From Pseudomonas sp. LP_7_YM (GTDB lineage Bacteria > Pseudomonadota > Gammaproteobacteria > Pseudomonadales > Pseudomonadaceae), in the NCBI RefSeq assembly GCF_004364435.1, contig NZ_SOCT01000005.1:186001-250000 (forward strand): 64,000 bases of DNA, given 5' to 3'. How positions within the stretch are numbered: position 1 is the first letter of the stretch; the number at the start of each line of letters is the position of its first letter. This document shows, one piece after another, positions 49,277 to 58,782 of the stretch. Under the pieces are notes generated by a model that had not been told where the DNA came from, did not search any database, and saw only the letters and a program-made list of their open reading frames with translations. The translations under genes were made by a program, and so were the position numbers.

Positions 49277-50179
49277 ATGCATGATTTTCCGGATATTGAT
49301 TACACCCAGCGTTTCATCTTCGACGAGAGCGACGTACGCGGCGAGCTGGTGGCGCTCGAGCGCAGCTACGCCGAGGTGCTGGCCAAACACCCATACCCTG
49401 AGCCGGTGGCGAAATTGCTCGGCGAAATGCTCGCCGCTGCGGCGTTGTTGGTGGGCACTCTGAAATTCGACGGTCTGCTGGTGCTGCAGGCGCGCTCACT
49501 GGGTCCGGTTTCCTTGCTGATGGTTGAATGCTCCAGCGAGCGGGAGATACGCGGCATTGCACGTTACGACGAGAGCCTCATTACTCCGGCTGCCAGCTTG
49601 CAAGAGCTGATGCCCGATGGCGATTTGACCATGACCATCGATCCGCGTCGTGGCAAACGCTATCAAGGTATTGTGGGGTTGGACGGGGTCGACCTTTCGG
49701 CGTGCCTGTCGAGTTACTTCGTGATGTCCGAGCAATTGCCTACGCGCTTCTGGATCAAGGCCGACGGCAAGCGCGCTCGCGGCCTGCTGCTCCAGCAATT
49801 GCCTCCCGCACGTCTGACCGATCCGGAAGATCGCGAAGCCAGCTGGCAGCACGTCAACACCCTGGTCGATACCCTGACCGCCGAAGAACTGCTGAGCTTG
49901 AACAACGAAACCGTGCTGCACCGTCTCTTCCATGAGGACGCCGTTCGCATGTTCGACGTTCAGCCGTTGGTGTTCCGTTGCAGTTGCTCGCGCGAGCGCT
50001 CCGCAAACGCCTTGATCAGCCTTGGCCTGGAGGATGCGCAGCAATTAGTGATCGAGCATAACGGTGCCGTCGAGATCGATTGTCAATTCTGCAACCAGCG
50101 CTACCTTTTCGACGCTGCCGATGTGGTTCAGCTGTTTGCCGGCGGCGGGATCGACACCCCCTCGAACACCCGTCATTGA
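49277..50179 (+). CDS. hslO: Redox-regulated chaperone Hsp33
   Basis: 300 residues, zinc-redox chaperone active under oxidative stress. The C-terminal zinc motif C-x-C ([14 protein letters not shown]) and C-x2-C (CQFCNQRY) is intact. N-terminal [15 protein letters not shown] is typical. I chose ATG 49277 ([12 protein letters not shown]). It faces away from the LpxT-like gene. Confidence 0.95.
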   Translation: MHDFPDIDYTQRFIFDESDVRGELVALERSYAEVLAKHPYPEPVAKLLGEMLAAAALLVGTLKFDGLLVLQARSLGPVSLLMVECSSEREIRGIARYDESLITPAASLQELMPDGDLTMTIDPRRGKRYQGIVGLDGVDLSACLSSYFVMSEQLPTRFWIKADGKRARGLLLQQLPPARLTDPEDREASWQHVNTLVDTLTAEELLSLNNETVLHRLFHEDAVRMFDVQPLVFRCSCSRERSANALISLGLEDAQQLVIEHNGAVEIDCQFCNQRYLFDAADVVQLFAGGGIDTPSNTRH

Positions 50180-50227
50180 TGTAGTGCCAGCGCCGGGCTG
50201 AATGGTTTCTCCCCGGCGGGGCTGGTT

Positions 50228-50329
50228 CTACATTATGTAGTTCTGACAGTTGGCCCCTACCTTTTTCAGGCGTTTCTGGCATAATCCTGCCCACTTTTCA
50301 GCTGTAGTAGTTTGCGTTTTTCTACTACA
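50228..50329 (+). promoter_or_regulatory. pckA promoter region with paired CTACA/TGTAG dyads
   Basis: Two dyads stand in the 192 bp before pckA: CTACA-TTA-TGTAG (50228-50240) and TGTAGTAG-11 nt-CTACTACA (50303-50329). Both are built on the same half-site. The second sits just downstream of a possible -10 (CATAAT, 50280-50285), suited to an operator or an RNA hairpin. Confidence 0.45.
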
Positions 50330-50371
50330 AAACGTTTGGAGCACTCGGCCAGCGGGCCGACGGGGAATCTC

Positions 50372-51913
50372 ATGACGCAAGCCAACAATGCCGTTTACAC
50401 CGATCTCAGTGTCGACGAACTGGTTAAAGAAGCCCTCAAACGCGAAGAAGGCGTACTGTCCGATACCGGCGCACTCGTCGTCGAAACCGGCCATCGTACC
50501 GGTCGTTCGCCGGTAGACCGTTTCATCGTCGATGAGCCGACCACTCAGGCCGCAATTGCCTGGGGCCCGATCAACCGTAAATTCCCGGCTGACAAGTTCG
50601 ACGCCCTGTGGGCCCGTGTAGAAGCGTTCAACAACGCTCAGGAACACTTCGTTTCCCACGTTCACGTAGGCTCTGCCGCAGACCACTACCTGCCGGTCAA
50701 GATGACCACCCAGACTGCCTGGCAGAACCTGTTCGGTCTTTGCCTGTTCATCAACCCGGCCCAGTACAATCCTGCTGATCGCCAGGAATGGCAGGTCCTG
50801 AACGTTGCCAATTTCGTCTGCGAGCCTGAGCGCGACGGCACCAATTCCGACGGCTGCGTCATCATCAATTTCGCACAGAAAAAAGTGCTGATCGCTGGCA
50901 TGCGTTACGCCGGTGAAATGAAGAAAGCCATGTTCTCGGTGCAGAACTTCCTGCTGCCTGCCGCTGACGTACTTCCGATGCACTGCGCTGCCAACATCGG
51001 TGAAGAGGGCGATGTGACCCTGTTCTTCGGTCTGTCCGGCACAGGCAAGACCACCCTGTCCGCAGACGAAAGCCGTTACCTGATCGGTGACGACGAACAC
51101 GGCTGGGGCGAAGGTGTTGTGTTCAACATCGAAGGCGGTTGCTATGCCAAATGCATCGACCTGTCGGAGAAGAACGAGCCTGTTATCTGGAAGGCCATCA
51201 AGCACGGCGCCGTTCTGGAGAACGTAGTCTTGGACGCGTCTGGTCATGCCGACTATGCCGATGGCAGCCTGACCCAGAACAGCCGCGCAGCCTACCCGCT
51301 GGAGCACGTTGAAAAGCGTTCCGAGAAAAACTTCGGTGGCGAACCGAACGCTGTGATCTTCCTGACTTGCGACCTGACCGGCGTTCTGCCGCCAGTCTCG
51401 ATCCTCAGCGAGGAACAAGCGGCCTACCACTTCCTGTCGGGCTACACCGCACTGGTGGGATCGACTGAAATGGGCTCGGGCAGCGGCATCAAGTCGACCT
51501 TCTCGACCTGCTTCGGCGCACCGTTCTTCCCGCGCCCGGCGGGTGAGTACGCTGAGCTGCTGATCAAGCGCATCCGTGGCTTTGGCTCGAAGGTCTACCT
51601 GGTTAACACCGGTTGGACCGGCGGCGGCTACGGCGTCGGCAAGCGCTTCAACATCCCGACCACCCGTGGCGTCATCGCAGCCATCCAGAGCGGCGCGCTG
51701 ATCGGTGCAGAAACCGAGCACCTGGACACTGTCAACCTGGAAGTGCCGACATCGGTTCCGGGTGTCGACACCGCACTGCTCAACCCACGTAACACCTGGG
51801 CTGACAAAGCAGCGTACGACGAAGCGGCGAAGGCGCTGGCCGGTCTGTTCATCGAGAACTTCAAGAAGTTCGAAGTGAGCGACGCGATCAAGGCTGCGGG
51901 GCCGAAGTTGTAA
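50372..51913 (+). CDS. pckA: ATP-dependent phosphoenolpyruvate carboxykinase
   Basis: Gluconeogenic enzyme, 513 residues. Walker A-type [15 protein letters not shown] (about 225), the kinase-2 region with [14 protein letters not shown], and [23 protein letters not shown] and the substrate loop are intact. I chose ATG 50372; a leading in-frame extension is not conserved. A strong terminator follows. Confidence 0.97.
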   Translation: MTQANNAVYTDLSVDELVKEALKREEGVLSDTGALVVETGHRTGRSPVDRFIVDEPTTQAAIAWGPINRKFPADKFDALWARVEAFNNAQEHFVSHVHVGSAADHYLPVKMTTQTAWQNLFGLCLFINPAQYNPADRQEWQVLNVANFVCEPERDGTNSDGCVIINFAQKKVLIAGMRYAGEMKKAMFSVQNFLLPAADVLPMHCAANIGEEGDVTLFFGLSGTGKTTLSADESRYLIGDDEHGWGEGVVFNIEGGCYAKCIDLSEKNEPVIWKAIKHGAVLENVVLDASGHADYADGSLTQNSRAAYPLEHVEKRSEKNFGGEPNAVIFLTCDLTGVLPPVSILSEEQAAYHFLSGYTALVGSTEMGSGSGIKSTFSTCFGAPFFPRPAGEYAELLIKRIRGFGSKVYLVNTGWTGGGYGVGKRFNIPTTRGVIAAIQSGALIGAETEHLDTVNLEVPTSVPGVDTALLNPRNTWADKAAYDEAAKALAGLFIENFKKFEVSDAIKAAGPKL

Positions 51914-51930
51914 TTACGGGTCTGCATAAA

Positions 51931-51957
51931 GAAACCGCCTTTCGGGGCGGTTTTTTT
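51931..51957 (+). terminator. Intrinsic terminator after pckA
   Basis: AAACCGCC-TTTC-GGGCGGTTT with a T run, 18 bp after the stop. Convergent with the following lipoprotein gene. Confidence 0.88.
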
Positions 51958-51968
51958 ATGCCTTTGAT

Positions 51969-52685
51969 TCAACCTGCCTTGTTCGTCGCCGGAAAGTCCT
52001 GAGTGATATCGAAACTGCCCTTGGCGACAACGCTTTTGGCATCGCACAGTTTCGCGTCGAAACCGGGGTGACGTTCGCCGTGCTCGGCGGCGTATTTGGC
52101 GGCTTCTTTGGTGCACTCGTCGGAGGGTTGTTCAGGGGATAGGGCGGCATTGAACTGGAAGGTGCCGATCAGGCGGTACCGGTCCAGCAGCTTGTTGGAG
52201 GACTCCAGCTTTTCGATTTTGCTGAAGTCGAGTTTGACGTTGCTGTTAGCGCCACTTTTGTCGGCATCGAAATATTGATAGTACGACCCGGTGTCATAAG
52301 AAGCGCTGTTCTCATCGTGGGCAACTTCGACACGACCGCCCTGGAACATGATCGCCTGCTTCTGCTGATCGGGGTTGTCGAAGGAGAAGCCCAGAATAGG
52401 GCCAATGCTCACTTCGTTTCGGTCACCTTCGGCTTCCTGGTCCGCGCTCAGCGTCAGCCAATTCGCGCCGGGTAGCTTTCCCGGAAGAAAGCCCACGCCG
52501 ACCGCATCGCCCTTGGCTTCGTAGTGCAGGTTCAACGCTCCGCTCACATCCACTGTCATGGATTTCGTCAGGCCTCGGGAGTCTGCAGAGGCACGGCCCG
52601 GCTTTTCAGGATGCTTGTCCCCGCAACCGGCGAGGATGGCAATCAGAGTGGTGAACAGTAGCGGAAAGTAGCGAGTCGAGATCAT
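51969..52685 (-). CDS. Lipoprotein of unknown function
   Basis: 238 residues with a lipoprotein signal (MISTRYFPLLFTTLIAILAGC, lipobox LAGC near residue 20). The mature part has no family I recognise; it carries GGRVEVAHDENSASYDTGSY and ends ITQDFPATNKAG. AGGAA precedes ATG 52685. Anchored to a membrane by lipid. Convergent with pckA. Confidence 0.8.
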   Translation of the reverse strand: MISTRYFPLLFTTLIAILAGCGDKHPEKPGRASADSRGLTKSMTVDVSGALNLHYEAKGDAVGVGFLPGKLPGANWLTLSADQEAEGDRNEVSIGPILGFSFDNPDQQKQAIMFQGGRVEVAHDENSASYDTGSYYQYFDADKSGANSNVKLDFSKIEKLESSNKLLDRYRLIGTFQFNAALSPEQPSDECTKEAAKYAAEHGERHPGFDAKLCDAKSVVAKGSFDITQDFPATNKAG

Positions 52686-52868
52686 GACGATTTCCTGAAG
52701 TGATCGGCGTAAAGCCTCTGCTTGGCGCAAGGTATGACCGCGAAAATAAGAGTTTGTCAGGGCGCAGGACAGAAGCGGGACCATCGGTGTGATGTTCGTA
52801 CGCTGCAAAGCAGTGGCGCTTAGCTGGCCAGAGCGTTAGTGACATTCACGGGATCATTGTGGATTGCT

Positions 52869-53080
52869 TTAAGCAATGCCTTCGCCGGCCCGGTCGGTTC
52901 GCGCCGGCAATAGCGCGATTTGCGATTCGTTTACAAAATGGTAATAAACGACTCGCGCTCCGCCACGTTTCCCATGACCCTTGGCCGCCATCTGGATCTT
53001 TCCGATGCCTTCGGTAGCTTCGATGATCCTGCCGGACGATGGACGGAGGATAAGTGACCGTTGAAGTAAAGCCGCATTGG
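52869..53080 (-). pseudogene. Remnant of a RelE/HigB-family toxin gene
   Basis: Minus-strand frame encodes ALLQRSLILRPSSGRIIE, then GIGKIQMAAKGHGKRGGARV and VYYHF, which match the core of RelE-type toxins (normally ..NPEAGDVIPGTGGLRKIRW..GKRGGARVIYY). The N-terminal third and the C-terminal AKNE segment are lost or shifted: an alternative +1 frame after FVNESQIALL yields AKALLKAIHN, suggesting a frameshift. No antitoxin gene is seen beside it. The 528 bp between the lipoprotein and recQ hold nothing else. Confidence 0.7.
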
Positions 53081-53213
53081 GTGCCAGTACTGACTGGCGA
53101 TGTTGTATCAGGGATGTACCCTGTCGGGCGTTTCTGTAACGGTTCGGGTCTATTGCACCCAACCCCATCGCGTTAAGGTCTGCACCTTTGCGACGGTCAT
53201 GGAGTGGCTGCAC

Positions 53214-55151
53214 ATGCATCAAACCCTTGAACAGGTTTTCGGTTATCGGCAGTTTCGGCCTGGGCAAGAGGCCGCCATCAGCGCGGTGCTGGCAGGCCGC
53301 TCGGCTGCGGCGATTTTCCCCACTGGGTCTGGCAAGTCGCTGTGTTATCAGCTGCCAGCGCTGCTGCTACCGCACCTGACACTGGTGGTGTCGCCATTGC
53401 TGGCATTGATTCAGGATCAACTGGCGTTTTTGCAGCGTCACGGTATTGCAGCAGCCGGCGTTGATTCATCACAGAGCCGTGAGGATGTGGCTGATGTGAT
53501 GGGCCGTGCCCGCGCTGGCGAGCTGAAGATATTGATGATCTCGGTGGAACGCCTGAAAAACGAGCGCTTCCGGCATTTCATCGCTCAGGTGCCGATATCG
53601 TTGCTGGTGGTGGACGAGGCGCACTGTATTTCCGAGTGGGGCCATAATTTCCGTCCCGACTACCTCAAGCTCCCGGCCTATCAGCGCGAGTTCAACATTC
53701 CTCAAACGCTGCTCCTGACTGCTACCGCTACGCCCCAGGTCATCGCCGACATGCAGAGCAAGTTCGCAATTGAACCCGACGACGTGGTCAGCACCGGTTT
53801 TTACCGGCCCAATCTTACCCTGCTTGTCGAGCCCATCCCCGGTCACGATAAGCGTCGCCGCCTTGTGCAATGGCTGGGGGAGCGCGCCGGGCAGCCGAGC
53901 ATCGTGTACGTTACGCAGCAAAAGACTGCCGAGTTCGTCGCAGCTCATCTGGCGCAAAGCGGCATTCCGGCTCAGGCCTACCACGCCGGGTTGCCCCACG
54001 ATAAGCGTGAGTCGATACAGCGCCAGTTCATGGAGGGACGCCTGAACTGCATCGTCGCCACCATCGCTTTCGGCATGGGCATCGACAAGAGCGACATCCG
54101 CAACGTCGTGCACTTCGACCTGCCCAAGTCCATCGAAAATTACAGTCAGGAAATCGGCCGGGCAGGGCGCGATGGCGCCGTCTCAGCGTGTCTGGTGTTG
54201 GCCAACCGCGACAGCCTCAACGTGGTGGAGAACTTCGTTTACGGCGATACGCCTGAGCGCGCGGGTATTCAACAGGTGCTGGAGGACTTGCTCGCCGCAC
54301 GCAACGAAGGGCAGTGGGAGTTTATGCTGTTGCCGCTCTCGGACATGAGCAACATCCGACAGTTGCCGCTCAAGACGCTGTTGGTTCAGCTGGAACTGCG
54401 CGGCATCATCGCGCCGCGTTATTCGTATTTTGCCGAGTACCGTTTCAAGTACCTGATCGAGCCGCAGGACCTGATGCAGCGCTTTCAAGGCGAGCGACAG
54501 CAGTTTGTCCAGGCTTTGATTGATACCTCACATCGCGCCCGGACCTGGGCGACAGTGAACTTCGACGCCATGTACCAGCAATACCGGGCCGAACGAGCCC
54601 GAGTGGTGACGGCGCTGGACTTCTTTCAGGAGAAAGGCTGGATCGAGCTTGAAAGCAAGCAGATGACCGAGGTGTATAGCCTGTTGGTGACCGACTTCGA
54701 TGCGCAGGCCTTGAGCGGCGAACTGCATGATGACTTCATGCATCACGAAACGGCAGAAGTCGCACGCATCCACGCGATGTTGGAGCTGTTTGCCAGTGAC
54801 GTGTGTCTGAGCCATCGTCTTGCGCAGTATTTTGGTGATGATCACGCGCCTGTACGTTGCGGGCACTGCTCGGTGTGCGCAGGTCACGTCATCAGCCTGC
54901 CTGAGCCGCCAGCATTGGTACCCCTCGACCAGCAGGATTTTGATGGCCTGTGCGGTGATTTCTTCGGCAAACACCTTGAGGGGCGAGGGCATCAGCCCAG
55001 TGTTGAGTGCCTGACCCGGTTTCTCTGCGGCATCAGCGTGCCGTTATTCACCAGGCTCAAAGCCCGAACCATCAAGGGGTTTGCGGCGCTTGAAAATTAT
55101 CCCTACGCCGCTGTGCGGGGCTGGGTGCAAACGAGGACGAAGGATGAGTGA
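53214..55151 (+). CDS. RecQ-family ATP-dependent DNA helicase (no HRDC domain)
   Basis: 645 residues. SF2 motifs: I PTGSGKSLCYQLPAL (about 37), Ia VVSPLLALIQDQ, II VDEAHCISEWGHNFRPDYLKL, III LTATAT, V ATIAFGMGIDKSDIRNVVHF, VI QEIGRAGRDG. A RecQ zinc motif follows (CLSHRLAQYFGD...CGHCSVCAG). The C-terminus has no HRDC domain; it ends in a different helical segment. ATG 53214 with GGAG 9 nt upstream. The thioesterase gene overlaps its end by 8 bp. Confidence 0.92.
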   Translation: MHQTLEQVFGYRQFRPGQEAAISAVLAGRSAAAIFPTGSGKSLCYQLPALLLPHLTLVVSPLLALIQDQLAFLQRHGIAAAGVDSSQSREDVADVMGRARAGELKILMISVERLKNERFRHFIAQVPISLLVVDEAHCISEWGHNFRPDYLKLPAYQREFNIPQTLLLTATATPQVIADMQSKFAIEPDDVVSTGFYRPNLTLLVEPIPGHDKRRRLVQWLGERAGQPSIVYVTQQKTAEFVAAHLAQSGIPAQAYHAGLPHDKRESIQRQFMEGRLNCIVATIAFGMGIDKSDIRNVVHFDLPKSIENYSQEIGRAGRDGAVSACLVLANRDSLNVVENFVYGDTPERAGIQQVLEDLLAARNEGQWEFMLLPLSDMSNIRQLPLKTLLVQLELRGIIAPRYSYFAEYRFKYLIEPQDLMQRFQGERQQFVQALIDTSHRARTWATVNFDAMYQQYRAERARVVTALDFFQEKGWIELESKQMTEVYSLLVTDFDAQALSGELHDDFMHHETAEVARIHAMLELFASDVCLSHRLAQYFGDDHAPVRCGHCSVCAGHVISLPEPPALVPLDQQDFDGLCGDFFGKHLEGRGHQPSVECLTRFLCGISVPLFTRLKARTIKGFAALENYPYAAVRGWVQTRTKDE

Positions 55152-55572
55152 AACCCCACAACGCAGCGACTATCGGCATTTCCAGCCGATCACCACGCGC
55201 TGGCACGACAACGATATCTACGGTCATGTGAATAACGTGACTTACTACAGCTTCTTCGACAGTGCGGTGAACAGCTACCTGATCGAACAGGGTGGCCTGG
55301 ATATTCATGACGGCGAAGTGGTGGGGTGCGTGGTCAGTTCCTCCTGCGATTACTTCGCCTCGGTCGCTTATCCGGATCTGATCGAAATCGGGCTACGCGT
55401 TGGCAAGCTTGGCAACAGCTCGGTGCAGTACGCATTAGCGGTGTTCAAGGCCGGGGAGGCCGATGCGTGCGCGGCCGGACGCTTCGTGCATGTGTTCGTT
55501 GAGCGGACGTCGAACCAGCCGGTGCCGATTCCTGCACAATTGCGTCAGGCGTTGGAGCGTTTGCTTCCCTGA
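55144..55572 (+). CDS. Acyl-CoA thioesterase (4-hydroxybenzoyl-CoA type hotdog)
   Basis: 142 residues, hotdog fold with the catalytic motif TRWHDNDIYGHVNNVTYYSFFDSAVN (catalytic Asp in HDND, about residue 22). Its ATG lies inside the recQ reading frame end (8-bp overlap). Substrate unknown; hydrolyses an acyl-CoA or aromatic CoA by family. Confidence 0.92.
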   Translation: MSETPQRSDYRHFQPITTRWHDNDIYGHVNNVTYYSFFDSAVNSYLIEQGGLDIHDGEVVGCVVSSSCDYFASVAYPDLIEIGLRVGKLGNSSVQYALAVFKAGEADACAAGRFVHVFVERTSNQPVPIPAQLRQALERLLP

Positions 55573-55632
55573 AACGCAGACCGGCCGCTTTGTCGGCGGC
55601 CGGTCGCAGATGAACGGTCGATACGCTGACTG

Positions 55633-56103
55633 TCAGCGATGACGCCATTCGCGATGACGGCCATGATCGTAGCGACGGGAGCCACGGCCCTGATGGTAAT
55701 CGCGACGGTCGCCACGGTAGCTGCGGCGGTTGCCGTCACGACGACTGTCCTCGCCCATGTAATTACCCAACGCACCGCCGGCGCCGCCGCCCGCTGCTGC
55801 GCCGATCAGGCTACCGGTGCTGCCGCCTACGCTGCGGCCAATCACGTTACCGCCCGCTGCGCCAAGACCACCGCCAATAGCCGCTTCTGTACGGTTGCGG
55901 CGGTTGGCGCCGACTGCGCCCCCGGCTGCACCGCCCAGACCTGCGCCGATGGCCGAGCCGGTGCTGCCGCCAACTTGCTGGCCAACAACCGAACCCAATA
56001 CCCCACCCAATGCGCCGCCTACACCGGCCGTCACGTTATCGCCCGCTGAGGCAAGACCGGTGGCCAGGGAGAGAGACAACAACAGAATCGAGGAATACTT
56101 CAT
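55633..56103 (-). CDS. Exported glycine-zipper protein
   Basis: 156 residues: signal peptide (MKYSSILLLSLSLATGLASA), then glycine-zipper repeats of the GxxxG type (GGALGGVLGSVVGQQVGG; GAGLGGAAGGAVGA; GGGLGAAGGNVIG) and an Arg/Gly-rich C-terminus. Such repeats insert into or span the membrane. Function unknown. ATG 56103. Confidence 0.85.
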   Translation of the reverse strand: MKYSSILLLSLSLATGLASAGDNVTAGVGGALGGVLGSVVGQQVGGSTGSAIGAGLGGAAGGAVGANRRNRTEAAIGGGLGAAGGNVIGRSVGGSTGSLIGAAAGGGAGGALGNYMGEDSRRDGNRRSYRGDRRDYHQGRGSRRYDHGRHREWRHR

Positions 56104-56214
56104 GCAGGGATGCTCGTAGGGATGACGCCGCGATCCTGCAATCATGAAGAAAATGTCACAATCGAAATCCGACGAATAACACGACTTGTATACATAACGC
56201 TAAGTTATTGTTTT

Positions 56215-56292
56215 TGATAGGGAACTTAAGGCGGAACGGTGGGTCCTAGATTACTTAACCCAGGCCCGAATCACGCGATTCGGGCCTTTTTT
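56215..56292 (+). ncRNA. Candidate small RNA ending in an orphan terminator
   Basis: A strong + strand hairpin AGGCCCGAATC-ACGC-GATTCGGGCCT with a T run (56262-56292) stands more than 680 bp from the nearest + strand gene end, with a minus-strand gene between. The upstream AT-rich stretch (56190-56215) could hold a promoter. The 5' end is not determinable. Confidence 0.4.
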
Positions 56293-56333
56293 ATGGGCCC
56301 GGATTTTGAACGCGACCTGGCAATGAACGTGAC

Positions 56334-56424
56334 TGTGGGAGCGGATTCATCCCCTAGGGCAACTTCACAGGCGACCTGTTTCTATCGTCTGTAGCGGCCT
56401 CTGGCGAATGAATTCGCTCCCACA
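56334..56424. repeat. REP pair (Pseudomonas type)
   Basis: GTGGGAGCGGATTCAT (56335-56350) and its inverted partner ATGAATTCGCTCCCAC (56408-56423), a clear palindromic pair, between the candidate small RNA and the fdhF-type gene. Confidence 0.85.
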
Positions 56425-56443
56425 GGGGTTGCAACGTCGTTAG

Positions 56444-58780
56444 TTAGATAATCCGCGCCACTTCGCTATGCCGCTCCAGCTTGATCGCAATGAACTTGGA
56501 GGTTGGCGTATGGCTGCCGTCGCCAAAGCTGTCCAATGGCACCAGCGGGTTGACCTCGGGATAGTACGCAGCGGCTTGACCGGCAGGGATATCGAACGGC
56601 AGCAGAGTAAAGCCCTTGACCCGACGCACGATGTCATCACCCCAGATCGACATGATGTCGACCTTCTGACCCGGCACGAAGCCCAGGCGCACGATGTCCG
56701 CCTCGTTGAGGAACATCACGTCACGCTGCCCCTTCACACCGCGATAACGGTCGTCCAGGCCATAGATCGTGGTGTTGTATTGATCATGGGAGCGCATCGA
56801 TTGCATGATCAGATCCGGCACGATACCTGTCCCACGGACGCTCTCGTGAACCAGATCCTGCGGCAGATGGTTGGACTTGAAGTTGGCCCGCGCGCTAGGC
56901 GTGTTCCACTTGCGTGAGCCTGCGGTGCTTCCCAGATAGAAGCCGCCCGGATTCTTGATTTTCTCGTTGAAGTCCTTGAATGCCGGAATGGTATCGGCGA
57001 TCAGGTCGCGAATGCGGCTGTAATCCTCCACCAGCCAGAGCCAATCCACAGGCTGTTTGCCTACGGTGGCATTGGCGATGCCCGCCAGAATCGCGGGTTC
57101 GGAACGCATTTCACGCGACAGCGGTTTCAGCTGGCCGTTGGAAGCGTGAACCATGCTGAACGAGTCTTCCACGGTGACCGCTTGCGGGCCTTGGGCCTGG
57201 ACGTCGATATCGGTACGACCGAAGCACGGCAGGATCAGCGCCTCCTTGCCGTGAGTCAAATGGCTGCGGTTGAGCTTGGTACTGATCTGCACGGTCAGGT
57301 CGCAGCTGCGCAGCGCTTCGAAGGTGCGCGGGCTATCAGGCGTGGCTTGTGCGAAGTTGCCGCCCAGACCAATGAAGACCTTTGAGCGACCTTCAAGCAT
57401 CGCGTGGATGGCCTCGACCACGTTGTGACCGTTCTCGCGCGGCACTTTGAACTGGAAGCGTTTCTCCAGCGAATCAAGGAAGAACGCCGGAGGACGCTCA
57501 TTGATCCCCATGGTGCGGTCGCCCTGCACGTTACTGTGGCCGCGCACCGGGCACAGACCGGCGCCTGGCTTGCCGATGTTGCCGCGCAGCAGCATCAGGT
57601 TGGCGACTTCCTGAATGGTCGGCACCGAATGGCGATGCTGGGTGATGCCCATCGCCCAGCACATGATCACGCTCTTGCCCTTGGCGTACATCCGCGCAGC
57701 GCGTTCGATGTCGATCAGTGGCAGGCCGGATTGCTCGACGATGAACTCCCACGTGGTGTCATCCACAACTGCCAGGTAATCCAGCACGCCGTGGGTGTGT
57801 TCGTTGAGGAATGCGTGATCGAAGATCGCCGGCTCGCCCTTGGCCTGTGCGTCGCGCTCCCATTGCAGCAGGAACTTGGCCATGCCGCGCAGCAGCGCCA
57901 TGTCGCCGCCCAGTGCGGGACGGAAGTAGGCCGTGTTGGTCGGCTCTGAGCCGTTGCTGAGCATCTCGATCGGATGCTGCGGATGCTGGAAGCGTTCCAG
58001 ACCGCGTTCTTTGAGCGGGTTGACGCACACCACCTGAGCACCGCGCTTGACGGCTTCTCGCAGCGGTTCAAGCATGCGCGGATGGTTGGTGCCAGGGTTC
58101 TGACCCAGCACGAAAATCGCATCGGCGTGCTCGAAGTCGTCGAAGGTCACTGTGCCCTTACCGACACCGACACTTTGTGACAGCGCTACGCCACTGGCTT
58201 CGTGGCACATGTTCGAGCAGTCAGGGAAGTTGTTGGTGCCATAAGCACGAACGAACAGCTGATACAGGTACGCCGCTTCGTTGCTGGCCCGGCCCGAGGT
58301 GTAGAACTCGGCCATGTTCGGGCTTGGCAGGTTGTTCAGGTGCTTGGCGATCAGCGCGAAGGCGTCGTCCCAGGCAATCGTCTTATAGCGGTCGGACTCG
58401 GCGTTATAGACCATCGGCTCGGTCAAGCGGCCTTGGTATTCCAGCCAATAGTCACTCTGCTCCAGCAGCGAGCTGACGCTGTAGCGGGCGAAGAAGGACG
58501 CATCGACGCGGCGCTTGGTGGCTTCCCAGTTCACTGCCTTGGCGCCGTTCTCGCAGAACTTGACCATGCCGCTTTCCGGCGAGTCGCCCCAAGCGCAGCC
58601 CGGGCAGTCGAAGCCGCCGTTCTGGTTGGTCTTGAGCATGGTGCGAATGTTTTTCAGTGCGTTGTCGCTGGTCAGCCAGAAATGGGCAACGCTGATCAGC
58701 GCACCCCACCCGCCGGCTGGACCTTTGTAGGGCTTATAGCGAGGGGTTGAGACCTTGTCGGCTTCTTTATGCATGCTCAC
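56444..58780 (-). CDS. FdhF/YdeP-family molybdopterin oxidoreductase
   Basis: 778 residues, molybdopterin-bisMGD oxidoreductase. An N-terminal Cys cluster (GFDCPGCAWGDSPESGM) and the catalytic-site cysteine region (SNMCHEASGVALSQSVGVGKG, where formate dehydrogenase H has selenocysteine) are visible; the C-terminal molybdopterin-binding domain has NPLVPLDSFGDGSHTPTSK. Substrate is uncertain: YdeP is implicated in acid resistance and formate oxidation is only one possibility. GTG 58780 behind GGAG was chosen. Coupled to fdhD (2-bp gap). Confidence 0.88.
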   Translation of the reverse strand: MSMHKEADKVSTPRYKPYKGPAGGWGALISVAHFWLTSDNALKNIRTMLKTNQNGGFDCPGCAWGDSPESGMVKFCENGAKAVNWEATKRRVDASFFARYSVSSLLEQSDYWLEYQGRLTEPMVYNAESDRYKTIAWDDAFALIAKHLNNLPSPNMAEFYTSGRASNEAAYLYQLFVRAYGTNNFPDCSNMCHEASGVALSQSVGVGKGTVTFDDFEHADAIFVLGQNPGTNHPRMLEPLREAVKRGAQVVCVNPLKERGLERFQHPQHPIEMLSNGSEPTNTAYFRPALGGDMALLRGMAKFLLQWERDAQAKGEPAIFDHAFLNEHTHGVLDYLAVVDDTTWEFIVEQSGLPLIDIERAARMYAKGKSVIMCWAMGITQHRHSVPTIQEVANLMLLRGNIGKPGAGLCPVRGHSNVQGDRTMGINERPPAFFLDSLEKRFQFKVPRENGHNVVEAIHAMLEGRSKVFIGLGGNFAQATPDSPRTFEALRSCDLTVQISTKLNRSHLTHGKEALILPCFGRTDIDVQAQGPQAVTVEDSFSMVHASNGQLKPLSREMRSEPAILAGIANATVGKQPVDWLWLVEDYSRIRDLIADTIPAFKDFNEKIKNPGGFYLGSTAGSRKWNTPSARANFKSNHLPQDLVHESVRGTGIVPDLIMQSMRSHDQYNTTIYGLDDRYRGVKGQRDVMFLNEADIVRLGFVPGQKVDIMSIWGDDIVRRVKGFTLLPFDIPAGQAAAYYPEVNPLVPLDSFGDGSHTPTSKFIAIKLERHSEVARII

Positions 58781-58782
58781 GC

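Noticed and set aside
50270..50295. Sigma-54 promoter before pckA
   Set aside because: TGGC...TGC is present but GG and GC are one base too close for a sigma-54 site.
50228..51721. Long open frame on the minus strand opposite pckA
   Set aside because: Another high-GC shadow frame; PckA has intact kinase motifs on the + strand.
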